From Candidatus Thorarchaeota archaeon (GTDB lineage Archaea; Asgardarchaeota; Thorarchaeia; Thorarchaeales; Thorarchaeaceae): 6,979 nucleotides of DNA. Every line of letters starts with the position of its first letter. Positions within the stretch are counted from its first letter, which is position 1. Below are positions 1 through 6,705 of the stretch, one piece after another. The notes under the pieces were generated by a model. That model was not told where the DNA came from. It ran no database searches and was given only the letters and a program-made list of their open reading frames with translations. The DNA is taken from positions 1 through 6,979 of the forward strand of contig JAEORI010000117.1 of assembly GCA_016840965.1 (NCBI GenBank), in the 5' to 3' direction. Both the position numbers and the translations under genes were made by a program.

Positions 1-1
1 A

Positions 2-262
2 CATGAGAATCTGGCAGGAACTGTAGTTGTAATTTCACTTTCCGTAGACACCTCAGAAACAGTTTCTATGATGGATGTTTACAAGACCAGTAAAAGCCTT
101 CCATGGGCACATGGTGTTGACAACCGACTTTTCTTGGACTACTTCAGTATATCAACAGTGCCCTCGATGGTTTTAATTGATGGTGACGGATTCTTCAGAT
201 TCTTCCACGTCGGGCTTTGGTCCGCGGCGAGCATATCTGATACTGTAGCACTAATTGCATAA
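2..262 (+). CDS. Thioredoxin-fold (TlpA/ResA-like) redoxin, 3' part only
   Basis: The reading frame is open from the left edge and ends at TAA 260-262, giving 86 visible residues. The gene is therefore cut by the window and its start, signal peptide and CxxC active site are not visible. The visible part matches the C-terminal half of a TlpA/ResA-type thioredoxin fold: a beta strand (VVVISLSVD), a helix region with 'SLPWAHGVD', the cis-proline motif (S-T-V-P-S, visible residues 51-55), then the 'MVLIDGDGFF' strand-turn-strand and a final helix. Family members reduce or isomerise disulfides, often outside the membrane. The ATG codons at 68 and 71 are internal and would cut the fold, so they are not real starts. 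The stop lies 15 nt before a CcdA-like gene, which supports a role as the soluble partner of that electron carrier. It could equally be a peroxiredoxin-like AhpC/TSA relative, since the diagnostic N-terminal half is missing. Confidence 0.75.
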   Translation, partial: HENLAGTVVVISLSVDTSETVSMMDVYKTSKSLPWAHGVDNRLFLDYFSISTVPSMVLIDGDGFFRFFHVGLWSAASISDTVALIA

Positions 263-264
263 CA

Positions 265-270
265 GGAGGT
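265..270 (+). promoter_or_regulatory. Strong Shine-Dalgarno site for the ccdA-like gene
   Basis: GGAGGT lies 7 nt before the ATG at 278, just after the redoxin stop codon. It fixes the start of the membrane protein and shows translation from within a polycistronic message. It is the best ribosome binding site in the window; the other genes have weak or no such site. Confidence 0.85.
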
Positions 271-277
271 CTGAGGG

Positions 278-976
278 ATGCAAGGAGCTATTGAGTTAGG
301 TTTCCTCTTAGTGAAACTTGCAGGAGTTTTCGGGTCTGGTCTATTCATAGCAGTGTCACCTTGTCTGTTCCCCCTTCTCCCGTTATTCTTGATAAATAGC
401 CTTCAGTCTGCTGATAGCCGTCTACGAAGCGTACTGGTGAGCACAGTCTTAGTAGCAGGTATTCTCAGTTCAGTTGCCTTCTTTATAGCTGTAGCCGGAT
501 TCATTGGTAGTTTTCTCATAGATTACTACATTGAGTTTCAAGCGATAATTGGACTTATTATTCTCTTCTTGGGCTTGGTAATGATATCTAGTACACTACA
601 GAAGAAACTTCGATTCTCATCCCTGAGTCTGAATTCTCAACCCAAAGCTCCAACGAATCTATTGAGTGTCTACATTGTTGGTTTGGGATACTCTCTTCTA
701 GCAGCGCCATGTTCTGGTCCTGCAATATTAGGTACCGTGGCTCTTTTTGGTGCTGAAACTGATTTAATCTCAATCATTTTACTTTTCATCGTACTCTCCA
801 TAGCTATTGCTATCCCATATTTTCTGATAGCAATATTGACTGGAGAAGCAAGAATGAGAATGGCACTGATTATCAGTAAACAAGCCCGTAAAATTGAGGT
901 CATAGCTGGCACAATCTTGGTGATAATAGGTCTACTTCTCTTCGCGCAGCTATTTGGATTTCGATTCTTTATCTAA
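278..976 (+). CDS. ccdA: CcdA/DsbD-family transmembrane thiol-disulfide electron carrier
   Basis: This 232-residue protein has about six hydrophobic segments (roughly 7-37, 51-80, 84-106, 129-156, 162-188, 206-228), the size and layout of CcdA, the short form of the DsbD membrane domain. Two half-repeats each carry one redox cysteine in the family context: SPCLFPLLP (Cys29) and AAPCSGPAIL (Cys145). These cysteines take electrons from cytosolic thioredoxin and pass them across the membrane to an extracytoplasmic redoxin. Known CcdA roles include cytochrome c maturation and general disulfide reduction; no cytochrome genes are visible here, so the target is open. The redoxin fragment directly upstream, with 15 nt between stop and start, is the natural partner. 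The start at 278 is set by GGAGGT 7 nt before it. The loop around 107-128 is polar and basic and is probably cytosolic. Confidence 0.88.
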   Translation: MQGAIELGFLLVKLAGVFGSGLFIAVSPCLFPLLPLFLINSLQSADSRLRSVLVSTVLVAGILSSVAFFIAVAGFIGSFLIDYYIEFQAIIGLIILFLGLVMISSTLQKKLRFSSLSLNSQPKAPTNLLSVYIVGLGYSLLAAPCSGPAILGTVALFGAETDLISIILLFIVLSIAIAIPYFLIAILTGEARMRMALIISKQARKIEVIAGTILVIIGLLLFAQLFGFRFFI

Positions 977-984
977 TGCCTAGT

Positions 985-998
985 AAAAAGATGTAATA
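985..998 (+). promoter_or_regulatory. Possible TATA region before the S9 peptidase gene
   Basis: The A-rich AAAAAGATGTAATA lies about 25-30 nt before the ATG at 1021 and fits the place of an archaeal TATA/BRE element for a leaderless transcript. No Shine-Dalgarno sequence precedes 1021, which agrees with leaderless translation. The box is a poor match to TTTATA, so the peptidase could instead be read through from ccdA 44 nt upstream. Confidence 0.3.
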
Positions 999-1020
999 CC
1001 TTGTTTCCCATTGGTCCAAT

Positions 1021-2868
1021 ATGTTTCCAGCTAAAATCCTCGACCTGGATTCCCTAATGAGTCTACCAACCATTGGTCATGTTATGGTTTCTCCTGACAA
1101 GAAACATCTTGCAATGTCAATCAGTAGGATTCAAGAGAATTATGACGCCTTTCTAAAGTCTACAGATGGTACAGGAGACTTGACTCCACTTACAAAGACT
1201 CCTGAGGTTACAGTTGTTGAGGATTGGGCTCCTGACTCGAAATCTATTCTAGTAGGCGAAGACAAAGCGCGAAATGAGAGAGTCACCCTCTACCGTGTAT
1301 TTCTTGATAGCCCCTGTGAAATGAACCCGGTGACGGAAATTGAACCCAAATTCTACATTCAAGGAGGCTACTTCGGACCCCGAGGAGATTTCATAGCTTA
1401 CTCTGTGAACTATGACTACGACACAAAGAAGGAAACTGAAACTTTTAGAATCGTGGTTCAGTATCTAGATTCAGGTTCGAAGACTGTTATTGCCAGTCCA
1501 GATAGACCTGAGTCAGTGATGCCTTCTGTAGATCCAAATGGAAGATACGTGCTCTACAATCGGTCTGATGAAGATCCTTCAGGAGACCAGTGGTGGTTAG
1601 CTTCAATAGATGGAAATGAAGACCGGGAGATTCTAAATTTTGGTCCAAAGGCAAAAGTGGCAGCAGATTGGACGGATGATGGACGTATCTTATTCGACAC
1701 AGATACACTTGATGGGGTTCGTCATGATTTTGTTGGAATTGGTCTCTACAACCTTGCATCAGGTGAAATCCAGTGGTTATCAAAACCTACCGAGGGCGGC
1801 ACATACAGCCTGTCCAGCGTACCAAAGTATTCCAATCATATCATCATGGCTGAAGAGCGTAATGCTCGTAAGAGACCATTTCTCTTTGATCTCAAAATGG
1901 ATACAATCCAAAACATTACTCCGCTTCGAGGAAACCTTTGGCCTATTACTAACATGGGAAATGGAGATTGGCTGGGATTATTCTATAGTTCAATCCATCC
2001 TTACGATATTGTAAGATTCAATGTGAATGAACTTGATCCTTCAAAATTCATGCTTATTACAAATATGCTAAATCGTAGTTCAATTAAGCGTGAAGACTTA
2101 ACTCCTGCTGAGGAATTGAGATGGACCTCTGTGGATGAAACATCGATTCATGGTTGGTTGTATCAGCCTCGAAATCCCAATGGCAAAACCATTGTGACAG
2201 TTCACGGAGGACCAACAGCGCATTCTGAAGAAGCTCTTGATCCTAAGATTCAATATTTCTGTTCGCTCGGGTACAATGTACTAGATCCGAATTACCGGGG
2301 GTCCACAGGATATGGAGTGAACTTTCGAGAGCTTATGAAGAAGGATGGATGGGGGGGTTTCGACAAAGAAGACATCAGAACTGGAATTGAGTATTTGATT
2401 GAAAATGGTTTTGCTTTTCCATACAAAGTCGGAATCTACGGAACCAGCTATGGTGGCTATATGAGTTGGTTGGCAATCACTCAATTTCCACCTGATATTA
2501 TCGCTGCGGCTGCACCTGTCTGTGGTATGACTGATCTAGTCGTTGATTATGAAACTACTCGTCCTGATTTGAGACCATTATCGGAGGAGATGCTCGGTGG
2601 TTCTCCAAAAGAGGTGCCAGAAAAGTATCAAGAGCGGTCTCCCATCAACTATGTACAGAATATTCGGGGTAAACTCTTGATAGTTCAAGGTCTTAGAGAC
2701 CCTAATGTTACAAAAGCCAACATGGCAGAGGTAGAAAAACGGTTGGAGTCTAACAGGATACAGTACGAGAAGCTCGTCTTCGATGATGAGGGACATGGTA
2801 TTGTGCGTGAAAAGAATGTGAAGATTCTCCTATCTAGGTTAGCAGCGTTTTTTGACGATTCGCTCTGA
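1021..2868 (+). CDS. S9-family serine peptidase (prolyl oligopeptidase/acylaminoacyl-peptidase type)
   Basis: The protein has 615 residues, usual for this family. Residues about 1-350 form a WD/PD40-like beta-propeller with recurring 'SPD-K', 'APDSKSI', 'GPRGDFIAYS', 'DPNGRYVLY' blades. Residues about 360-615 form the alpha/beta-hydrolase domain. Visible catalytic features are the HGGP oxyanion motif (395-398), the NYRGSTGYG motif (424-432), the nucleophile elbow G-T-S-Y-G-G with Ser476, Asp560 in VQGLRDPNV, and His592 in DEGHG. The triad is complete, so the enzyme should be active. Family members cleave short peptides or N-acylated amino acids, with the propeller excluding folded proteins. 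There is no signal peptide, so it should act in the cytosol. The first ATG is chosen because the following 'LDSLMSLPTIGHVMVSPD' is the expected family N-terminus; there is no Shine-Dalgarno site. Exact substrate (acyl-amino acid, proline or other) cannot be told from sequence. Confidence 0.92.
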   Translation: MFPAKILDLDSLMSLPTIGHVMVSPDKKHLAMSISRIQENYDAFLKSTDGTGDLTPLTKTPEVTVVEDWAPDSKSILVGEDKARNERVTLYRVFLDSPCEMNPVTEIEPKFYIQGGYFGPRGDFIAYSVNYDYDTKKETETFRIVVQYLDSGSKTVIASPDRPESVMPSVDPNGRYVLYNRSDEDPSGDQWWLASIDGNEDREILNFGPKAKVAADWTDDGRILFDTDTLDGVRHDFVGIGLYNLASGEIQWLSKPTEGGTYSLSSVPKYSNHIIMAEERNARKRPFLFDLKMDTIQNITPLRGNLWPITNMGNGDWLGLFYSSIHPYDIVRFNVNELDPSKFMLITNMLNRSSIKREDLTPAEELRWTSVDETSIHGWLYQPRNPNGKTIVTVHGGPTAHSEEALDPKIQYFCSLGYNVLDPNYRGSTGYGVNFRELMKKDGWGGFDKEDIRTGIEYLIENGFAFPYKVGIYGTSYGGYMSWLAITQFPPDIIAAAAPVCGMTDLVVDYETTRPDLRPLSEEMLGGSPKEVPEKYQERSPINYVQNIRGKLLIVQGLRDPNVTKANMAEVEKRLESNRIQYEKLVFDDEGHGIVREKNVKILLSRLAAFFDDSL

Positions 2869-2896
2869 TTTTGCCAAAGTTAATATCGCTACGCAA

Positions 2897-2904
2897 CTTA
2901 TATC
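2897..2904 (+). promoter_or_regulatory. TATA-like box for the beta-helix gene
   Basis: CTTATATC lies about 34 nt before the ATG at 2935 in the 66-nt gap after the peptidase stop, putting a predicted transcription start near 2925-2928. This would give a leader of only about 7-10 nt. A GAGG that could act as a weak Shine-Dalgarno site (2921-2924) would be lost or kept depending on the exact start point. Confidence 0.45.
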
Positions 2905-2907
2905 TCA

Positions 2908-2921
2908 CGTCCGATAGGACG
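2908..2921. repeat. Short perfect inverted repeat between TATA box and start codon
   Basis: CGTCC-GATA-GGACG forms a 5-bp stem with a 4-nt loop. It sits right behind the TATA-like box and is followed by GAGGGG and a run of five T (2927-2931). It could be a repressor operator for the beta-helix gene or a weak terminator of the upstream peptidase message. The sequence does not decide between these. Confidence 0.4.
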
Positions 2922-2934
2922 AGGGGTTTTTGGA

Positions 2935-5217
2935 ATGGAACATCGTAGAGTGGCGTTCCAAATAGTTGTCTTACTTAGTCTTTCAATTATAACTCAATGC
3001 AATATTACCAAGGAATTCCAATACCACAGAATGATTATCCCTGTCAAACACTATGAAACAGCTTATGTTACTCACGAACCTTTCAATATCACGACTGATG
3101 TTGATTTTGAAACACAGGCTTGGCCAGGTAATGGATCCCTCTCAAATCCCTATCTAATAGAGAATCTCAATATCACAACGAACAACTCTACTTGCATCTG
3201 GGTCATGAATACAACAAGCCACTTCATTATCCAAAATTGCCTATTCGTATCTCCCGTTTCCGATTATGTTGGGAATCAACCTTTGTATCCACTTACACTC
3301 ACGAATGTGAGTAATGGAGTTATACAAGGAAATTACGTGAAAAACAGTTCTGCGGGGTTTTCAGGCTACAGTCTTTCTGCTTGTACTATTTCTGAAAATA
3401 AATTCAATGTCACAAATTATGGAATAGTCATCCTATGGAGTAATCACACAGCCATCTTTAACAATACCCAAGAATTCGATCCTTGCTACTCCAGCCTATT
3501 TCTCAATGGAGGTACAAACTACACAGTTTCTCAAAATAGGTTCGGCAATATTCGATATATAGGAATTACCGCATGGTCTATCTATAATTCCAGTTTCGTT
3601 CAGAATACTCTAATTGGTTCGGATGATATCGATGAATTTCCCTGGATTGGCATTGAAGTGTGGGGTGGAACGTTCTGCAAAGTCCGTCAGAATGAAATAG
3701 CGAACTTCCGTTGGAGCGGCATCAATGTTCAGGGAGGCAATCACCTGATTGAAGGTAACAATGTCAAAAATGGGAACTTTGGAATTCAGATATCTGCGAC
3801 TGATTGTATTGTGAGAAGAAACAATCTTTCTACTAATTCTGAAGCAATTGTGCTTGTCGCAGCAAATAGAACAGGAGTCTTTGAAAATAGCATAACCGGG
3901 AGAAATGGTAGATATGATATGGGAATTGCTATGCATGGAGGATACGATTGCGAAGTTTATTTGAATGACATTAATTATGTGGGGCATGGACTATATCTTC
4001 AAGGAGCGACCGGTTTCAATATCTCAAGCAACTCTGTGACTGATGGACGATACGGTTTTGCTTTCGGTTGGTCCTCTAATTGGGGTAGTGTACCTGAAGG
4101 ACCTTTCTCTGATTGTGATATCAGAAACAACTCACTTGATCGAGGAGGGCTCTATCCAGTAATTGAGAATTACGAAAGTTGGGATTTTGAAACAATACGA
4201 TTTGAAGACAATACAGTAAATAACAGACCTATTGGTTTCTATCCCTATCTTGATGGCACGTTAATTGATGGAGCTGACTACGGTCAATTATTTCTCGTCA
4301 GTTGTAAAGAAGTTACTATACGTGAAGGAGATTTCTATGGAATCAATTCGACTAGGAGTGAGAGTATTTACTTTGACCTAGACATAGCCTCCACTGTAAA
4401 TCTTCTGAATTACATGTTATTTGATGGAGCTGACTACAGTCAATTATTCCTCGTCAGTTACACAGATGTTGTTGTACGTGAAGGGGATTTCAATGGAATC
4501 AATTCGACTAGGAGTGAGAGTATTTACTTTGACCTAGGCATAGCCTCCGCTGTAAATCTTCTGAATTGCACGGGATGCGAACTTGAGGATGTTCGCTTCC
4601 ACAATAATACAATTGGAGTTAGCATTCAGAATTCAAACGATTGTTTGCTACGAAGTTGCTTCATTTGGGAAAATGGGATGGGTATCAATTTTGTCAACAG
4701 TCTGAATTGCGAAATGTACTACAATGATATCCGGCAAAACACGGATGGCGTATTTCTAAAAGACTTCGATGGATGTCGCATCTTTAACAATAGCATCTAT
4801 GAGAATTCTAGAGGGCTCCTCCTAAATAGCTCTTCAGAATGTTTGATTATACACAACATGATTTACAATAATACCGGCGTCGGAATTTCCCTGGATCTGA
4901 CATCACACTATAATTACATCTATGAAAACACGTTTGAGAATAACGCACCCAATGCTATCTGCGAGGGTACTTCAAATCATTGGGATAATCAGGTTGATAC
5001 CGGGAATAGATGGTCTGACTACTCAGGAGAAGGTCCATACATAATTGATGAAAATGATCAAGACAATTATCCCATAGTTGACATTGAAACGACAGTTCAA
5101 CCACCACCAAACGGTTTTGACACAGGTCTCGTTGTTGTTGTAGGCGGGATTATCGTGGGTATTGTAGCACTTGTTGTTTTTATAATAGATAGACGACAAG
5201 TTATCATTGTTGATTAG
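2935..5217 (+). CDS. Secreted, membrane-anchored NosD-like right-handed beta-helix surface protein
   Basis: The 760-residue protein starts with a Sec-type signal peptide (basic EHRR then a hydrophobic core, about residues 4-21) and ends with one transmembrane segment (about 732-751) followed by a short tail starting DRR. Most of the protein should thus sit outside the cell. Between them are many PbH1/NosD coils rich in Asn ladders (GN-V-NG-FGI, N-I-N-GL-L, N-I-N-GV-L). A 'VNNRPIGFY...GQLFLVSC' block near 428-457 and the ending NHWDNQ...GNRWSDYSG-GPYIIDENDQDNYP (about 681-715) are typical of archaeal NosD-like proteins. About 25 N-x-S/T sequons suggest heavy N-glycosylation. Function is unknown: such helices serve as adhesins, carbohydrate-binding or carbohydrate-cleaving surfaces, or surface scaffolds, and no catalytic set is recognisable. 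Residues 442-545 are two copies of a 52-residue module. The stop overlaps cofE by 4 bp. Several downstream ATG codons exist, but only the first gives the signal peptide. Confidence 0.85.
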   Translation: MEHRRVAFQIVVLLSLSIITQCNITKEFQYHRMIIPVKHYETAYVTHEPFNITTDVDFETQAWPGNGSLSNPYLIENLNITTNNSTCIWVMNTTSHFIIQNCLFVSPVSDYVGNQPLYPLTLTNVSNGVIQGNYVKNSSAGFSGYSLSACTISENKFNVTNYGIVILWSNHTAIFNNTQEFDPCYSSLFLNGGTNYTVSQNRFGNIRYIGITAWSIYNSSFVQNTLIGSDDIDEFPWIGIEVWGGTFCKVRQNEIANFRWSGINVQGGNHLIEGNNVKNGNFGIQISATDCIVRRNNLSTNSEAIVLVAANRTGVFENSITGRNGRYDMGIAMHGGYDCEVYLNDINYVGHGLYLQGATGFNISSNSVTDGRYGFAFGWSSNWGSVPEGPFSDCDIRNNSLDRGGLYPVIENYESWDFETIRFEDNTVNNRPIGFYPYLDGTLIDGADYGQLFLVSCKEVTIREGDFYGINSTRSESIYFDLDIASTVNLLNYMLFDGADYSQLFLVSYTDVVVREGDFNGINSTRSESIYFDLGIASAVNLLNCTGCELEDVRFHNNTIGVSIQNSNDCLLRSCFIWENGMGINFVNSLNCEMYYNDIRQNTDGVFLKDFDGCRIFNNSIYENSRGLLLNSSSECLIIHNMIYNNTGVGISLDLTSHYNYIYENTFENNAPNAICEGTSNHWDNQVDTGNRWSDYSGEGPYIIDENDQDNYPIVDIETTVQPPPNGFDTGLVVVVGGIIVGIVALVVFIIDRRQVIIVD
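4258..4413 (+). repeat. Tandem in-frame duplication, copy 1 (156 bp)
   Basis: This codes for residues 442-493 of the beta-helix protein and is directly followed by a second copy. By hand alignment the two differ at 16 of 156 bases (about 90% identity), with no gaps and a longest identical run of 45 nt (around TGGAATCAATTCGACTAGG). The repeat length is exactly 52 codons, so the frame is kept. Confidence 0.95.
4414..4569 (+). repeat. Tandem in-frame duplication, copy 2 (156 bp)
   Basis: This codes for residues 494-545. Compared with copy 1, 12 of 52 residues differ (about 77% protein identity), so most of the base changes alter amino acids. Shared core motifs are DGADY, QLFLVS, REGDF, GINSTRSESIYFDL and NLLN. 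After copy 2 the protein returns to normal beta-helix coils at CELEDVRFHNN. Confidence 0.95.
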
Positions 5218-5972
5218 TCGAACAGGTTTTCGGAATCAGAACGAAGGATTTGAGATGCTGAACTATCTCCCTGTTCGAAATCTACGCCCCTAACGATTAC
5301 AATAGGAACCCCTTCATCTGCTTGACCCATGACAAGTTCAGCTGAAGCAGCTATCTGGTCAGCTAGACATACAAGTGACCCTCTAAGCTCATTTCTGTGG
5401 ATGTCTTCTTTTCCTACATTGCGAATGAATGGGGACATACCTGCCACTCCAATTGCTAGATTGACTGCACCTTTCCTCCACGGTCTACCCTGGGTGTCAG
5501 TGATGATTACTGGAATATTAAACCCATGGGACTTGTTCAAGGAATCACTAATCCTCTTAGCTGATTCGTCAGGATCATCAGGAAGCGAGATGAGCGAGTC
5601 TTGAGGCGCATTACTTTCATCAACTCCTGAAAAATCAGTGATAATTCCAAGCTTCGTCTTTGTAATAAAAACAGGATCTTCCCTAAGGACTTCACTAGCT
5701 TCAAGTAATGCCACCTCCACCCTTTCGGGAGAGTGCCCAATGCATTCCGCAATCTTCCTAGCTCTCTCTGAAACATGGATTTCCTCTAAATGATACAACT
5801 TTCCTTCAGCAATTGATACGATTGAATGAGTCACAACAATGATGTCACCTGGGTTAAGCTCAATTTCATTCTTCTTTATTGATGAGAGAATCAAATCTGT
5901 AATGTTGTCTCCAATCTGGACAATGGGGAACCCTACTAATGGAATAACGTCGATACTTCTACCACGCATCAT
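5214..5972 (-). CDS. cofE: Coenzyme F420-0:L-glutamate ligase (CofE)
   Basis: The protein has 252 residues, normal for archaeal CofE, which adds gamma-linked glutamates to coenzyme F420-0 using GTP and a divalent metal. Family motifs in order are: GDIIVVTHSIVSIAEG (42-57), ERARKIAECIG (69-79), LG-I-TDFSGVDESN (108-121), LPDDPDESAKRI (130-141), VIITDTQGRPWRKG (155-168) with the metal- and nucleotide-site Asp159, NLAIGVAGM (171-179), ADQIAASAELVMGQ (204-217) and VPIVIVRGV (222-230). Usual family residues are changed at two places: the Lys of 'VSKAEG' is Ile54, and 'NAGID' is FSGVD (114-118). The start follows the stop of the upstream membrane gene by 3 nt, so translation is probably coupled; there are two adjacent ATG codons (5972 and 5969) and either could be used. 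The 3' end overlaps the convergent beta-helix gene by 4 bp. The gene implies F420-dependent redox metabolism in the cell. Confidence 0.9.
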   Translation of the reverse strand: MMRGRSIDVIPLVGFPIVQIGDNITDLILSSIKKNEIELNPGDIIVVTHSIVSIAEGKLYHLEEIHVSERARKIAECIGHSPERVEVALLEASEVLREDPVFITKTKLGIITDFSGVDESNAPQDSLISLPDDPDESAKRISDSLNKSHGFNIPVIITDTQGRPWRKGAVNLAIGVAGMSPFIRNVGKEDIHRNELRGSLVCLADQIAASAELVMGQADEGVPIVIVRGVDFEQGDSSASQILRSDSENLFD

Positions 5973-5975
5973 GGT

Positions 5976-6596
5976 TCACTCTATCTCTTCTGGTGATATC
6001 TCTTCAAACTTGTCGAAATTCTTCGATCTGTACTTTCCCAGACCCGCCTCCATCAATAGATTTTCAGGAATCATCTTGTATAGAAGGACACCACCTAGCA
6101 CGTTGATTGTGGCTTGAAGGATATTCCATGGGATGTACGCAAATGATGCAACTACTGCGACTTCAAATGGCATGTACCCAAAAAAGGTAAACAACATGAT
6201 ATTACCAAAATACATCCCTATTGAGCGAAAAGCACATGCTGAAATCAAATAGACTCCTGTTGCCCATTTCCAATCAATGTCCCGATTTCTCATTGCTATT
6301 TTCGCGACTATCAATCCCAGCATAGTTAGAAGCTCAGAAAGACCCTTGAAGGCTGCACCAGTGAAATTCCTGTAAGCAATGAAGACCCACATCACACCTA
6401 TTGAGAGGACTGAATAAAACATTCCAAGTCCCAGGAAAATGATCATTATTGGAATCCCAGTCCAGTCGATTGTAAACCCTGGTACAGGTGTATAGAAGTC
6501 AGTCAATCCGACGATTGGAAATATCTCGAGCGCGATGATGACTGAGGTGAAAATAGCAAATATCGCAATACTCTTTGAGTCTCTTCTTATCACCAT
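5976..6596 (-). CDS. ECF-transporter S-component-like membrane protein
   Basis: This 206-residue protein has about five to six hydrophobic segments (around 9-29, 47-75, 84-102, 112-137, 143-175) and a charged cytosolic tail ending EEISPEEIE. The block 'TIDWTGIPIMIIFLGLGMFYSVLSI' region (42-66), with an acidic residue and Pro before a long helix, and the following 'FTGAAFKGLSELLTMLG' (78-94) resemble the substrate-binding S subunits of energy-coupling factor importers, most like the RibU/general S-component families. S subunits bind a vitamin and work with shared EcfA ATPases and EcfT, none of which are in the window. The substrate is not readable. Its stop lies 3 nt before cofE, so the two are probably cotranscribed, which makes a cofactor-related substrate plausible. 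The ATG at 6596 is the first start after an in-frame TGA; an AGGAG lies 12 nt upstream of it, a little far. The next codon, GTG, is an alternative start. Confidence 0.72.
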   Translation of the reverse strand: MVIRRDSKSIAIFAIFTSVIIALEIFPIVGLTDFYTPVPGFTIDWTGIPIMIIFLGLGMFYSVLSIGVMWVFIAYRNFTGAAFKGLSELLTMLGLIVAKIAMRNRDIDWKWATGVYLISACAFRSIGMYFGNIMLFTFFGYMPFEVAVVASFAYIPWNILQATINVLGGVLLYKMIPENLLMEAGLGKYRSKNFDKFEEISPEEIE

Positions 6597-6608
6597 TCTT
6601 TCAAGGGT

Positions 6609-6613
6609 CTCCT
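6609..6613 (-). promoter_or_regulatory. Shine-Dalgarno-like AGGAG for the S-component gene
   Basis: On the minus strand AGGAG stands 12 nt before the ATG at 6596. The spacing is longer than the usual 5-10 nt, so initiation may be modest. No in-frame ATG, GTG or TTG lies between it and 6596. Confidence 0.45.
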
Positions 6614-6656
6614 GACTCTCTCATAGTTGGACTTGAGATTGCGCAGTACATGGGAA

Positions 6657-6665
6657 GAATAAAAG
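6657..6665 (-). promoter_or_regulatory. Possible TATA box for the S-component/cofE unit
   Basis: On the minus strand CCTTTTATT lies about 65 nt before the ATG at 6596, so a start point near 6634 would give a leader of about 38 nt that includes the AGGAG site. A second AT-rich stretch (TTCAAAATAAAGG, minus strand, about 6690-6702) is an alternative. Both are weak matches. Confidence 0.3.
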
Positions 6666-6705
6666 GTAATTGTATCTACCCACTCGCCTTTATTTTGAAC
6701 CTTCG

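Noticed and set aside
1640..2014. 124-codon plus-strand ORF inside the S9 peptidase
   Set aside because: It is a +1-frame shadow of the peptidase, whose own frame has continuous family motifs on both sides.
2935..3003. Lipoprotein or Tat signal in the beta-helix protein (Cys22 after the hydrophobic stretch; Arg4-Arg5)
   Set aside because: The residues before Cys22 (I-T-Q) do not fit a lipobox, and the sequence after the two Arg (V-A-F) does not fit the Tat pattern; an ordinary Sec signal plus the C-terminal anchor explains it better.
3610..3987. 125-codon minus-strand ORF inside the beta-helix gene
   Set aside because: It is antisense to conserved beta-helix coils, with no promoter or recognisable domain.
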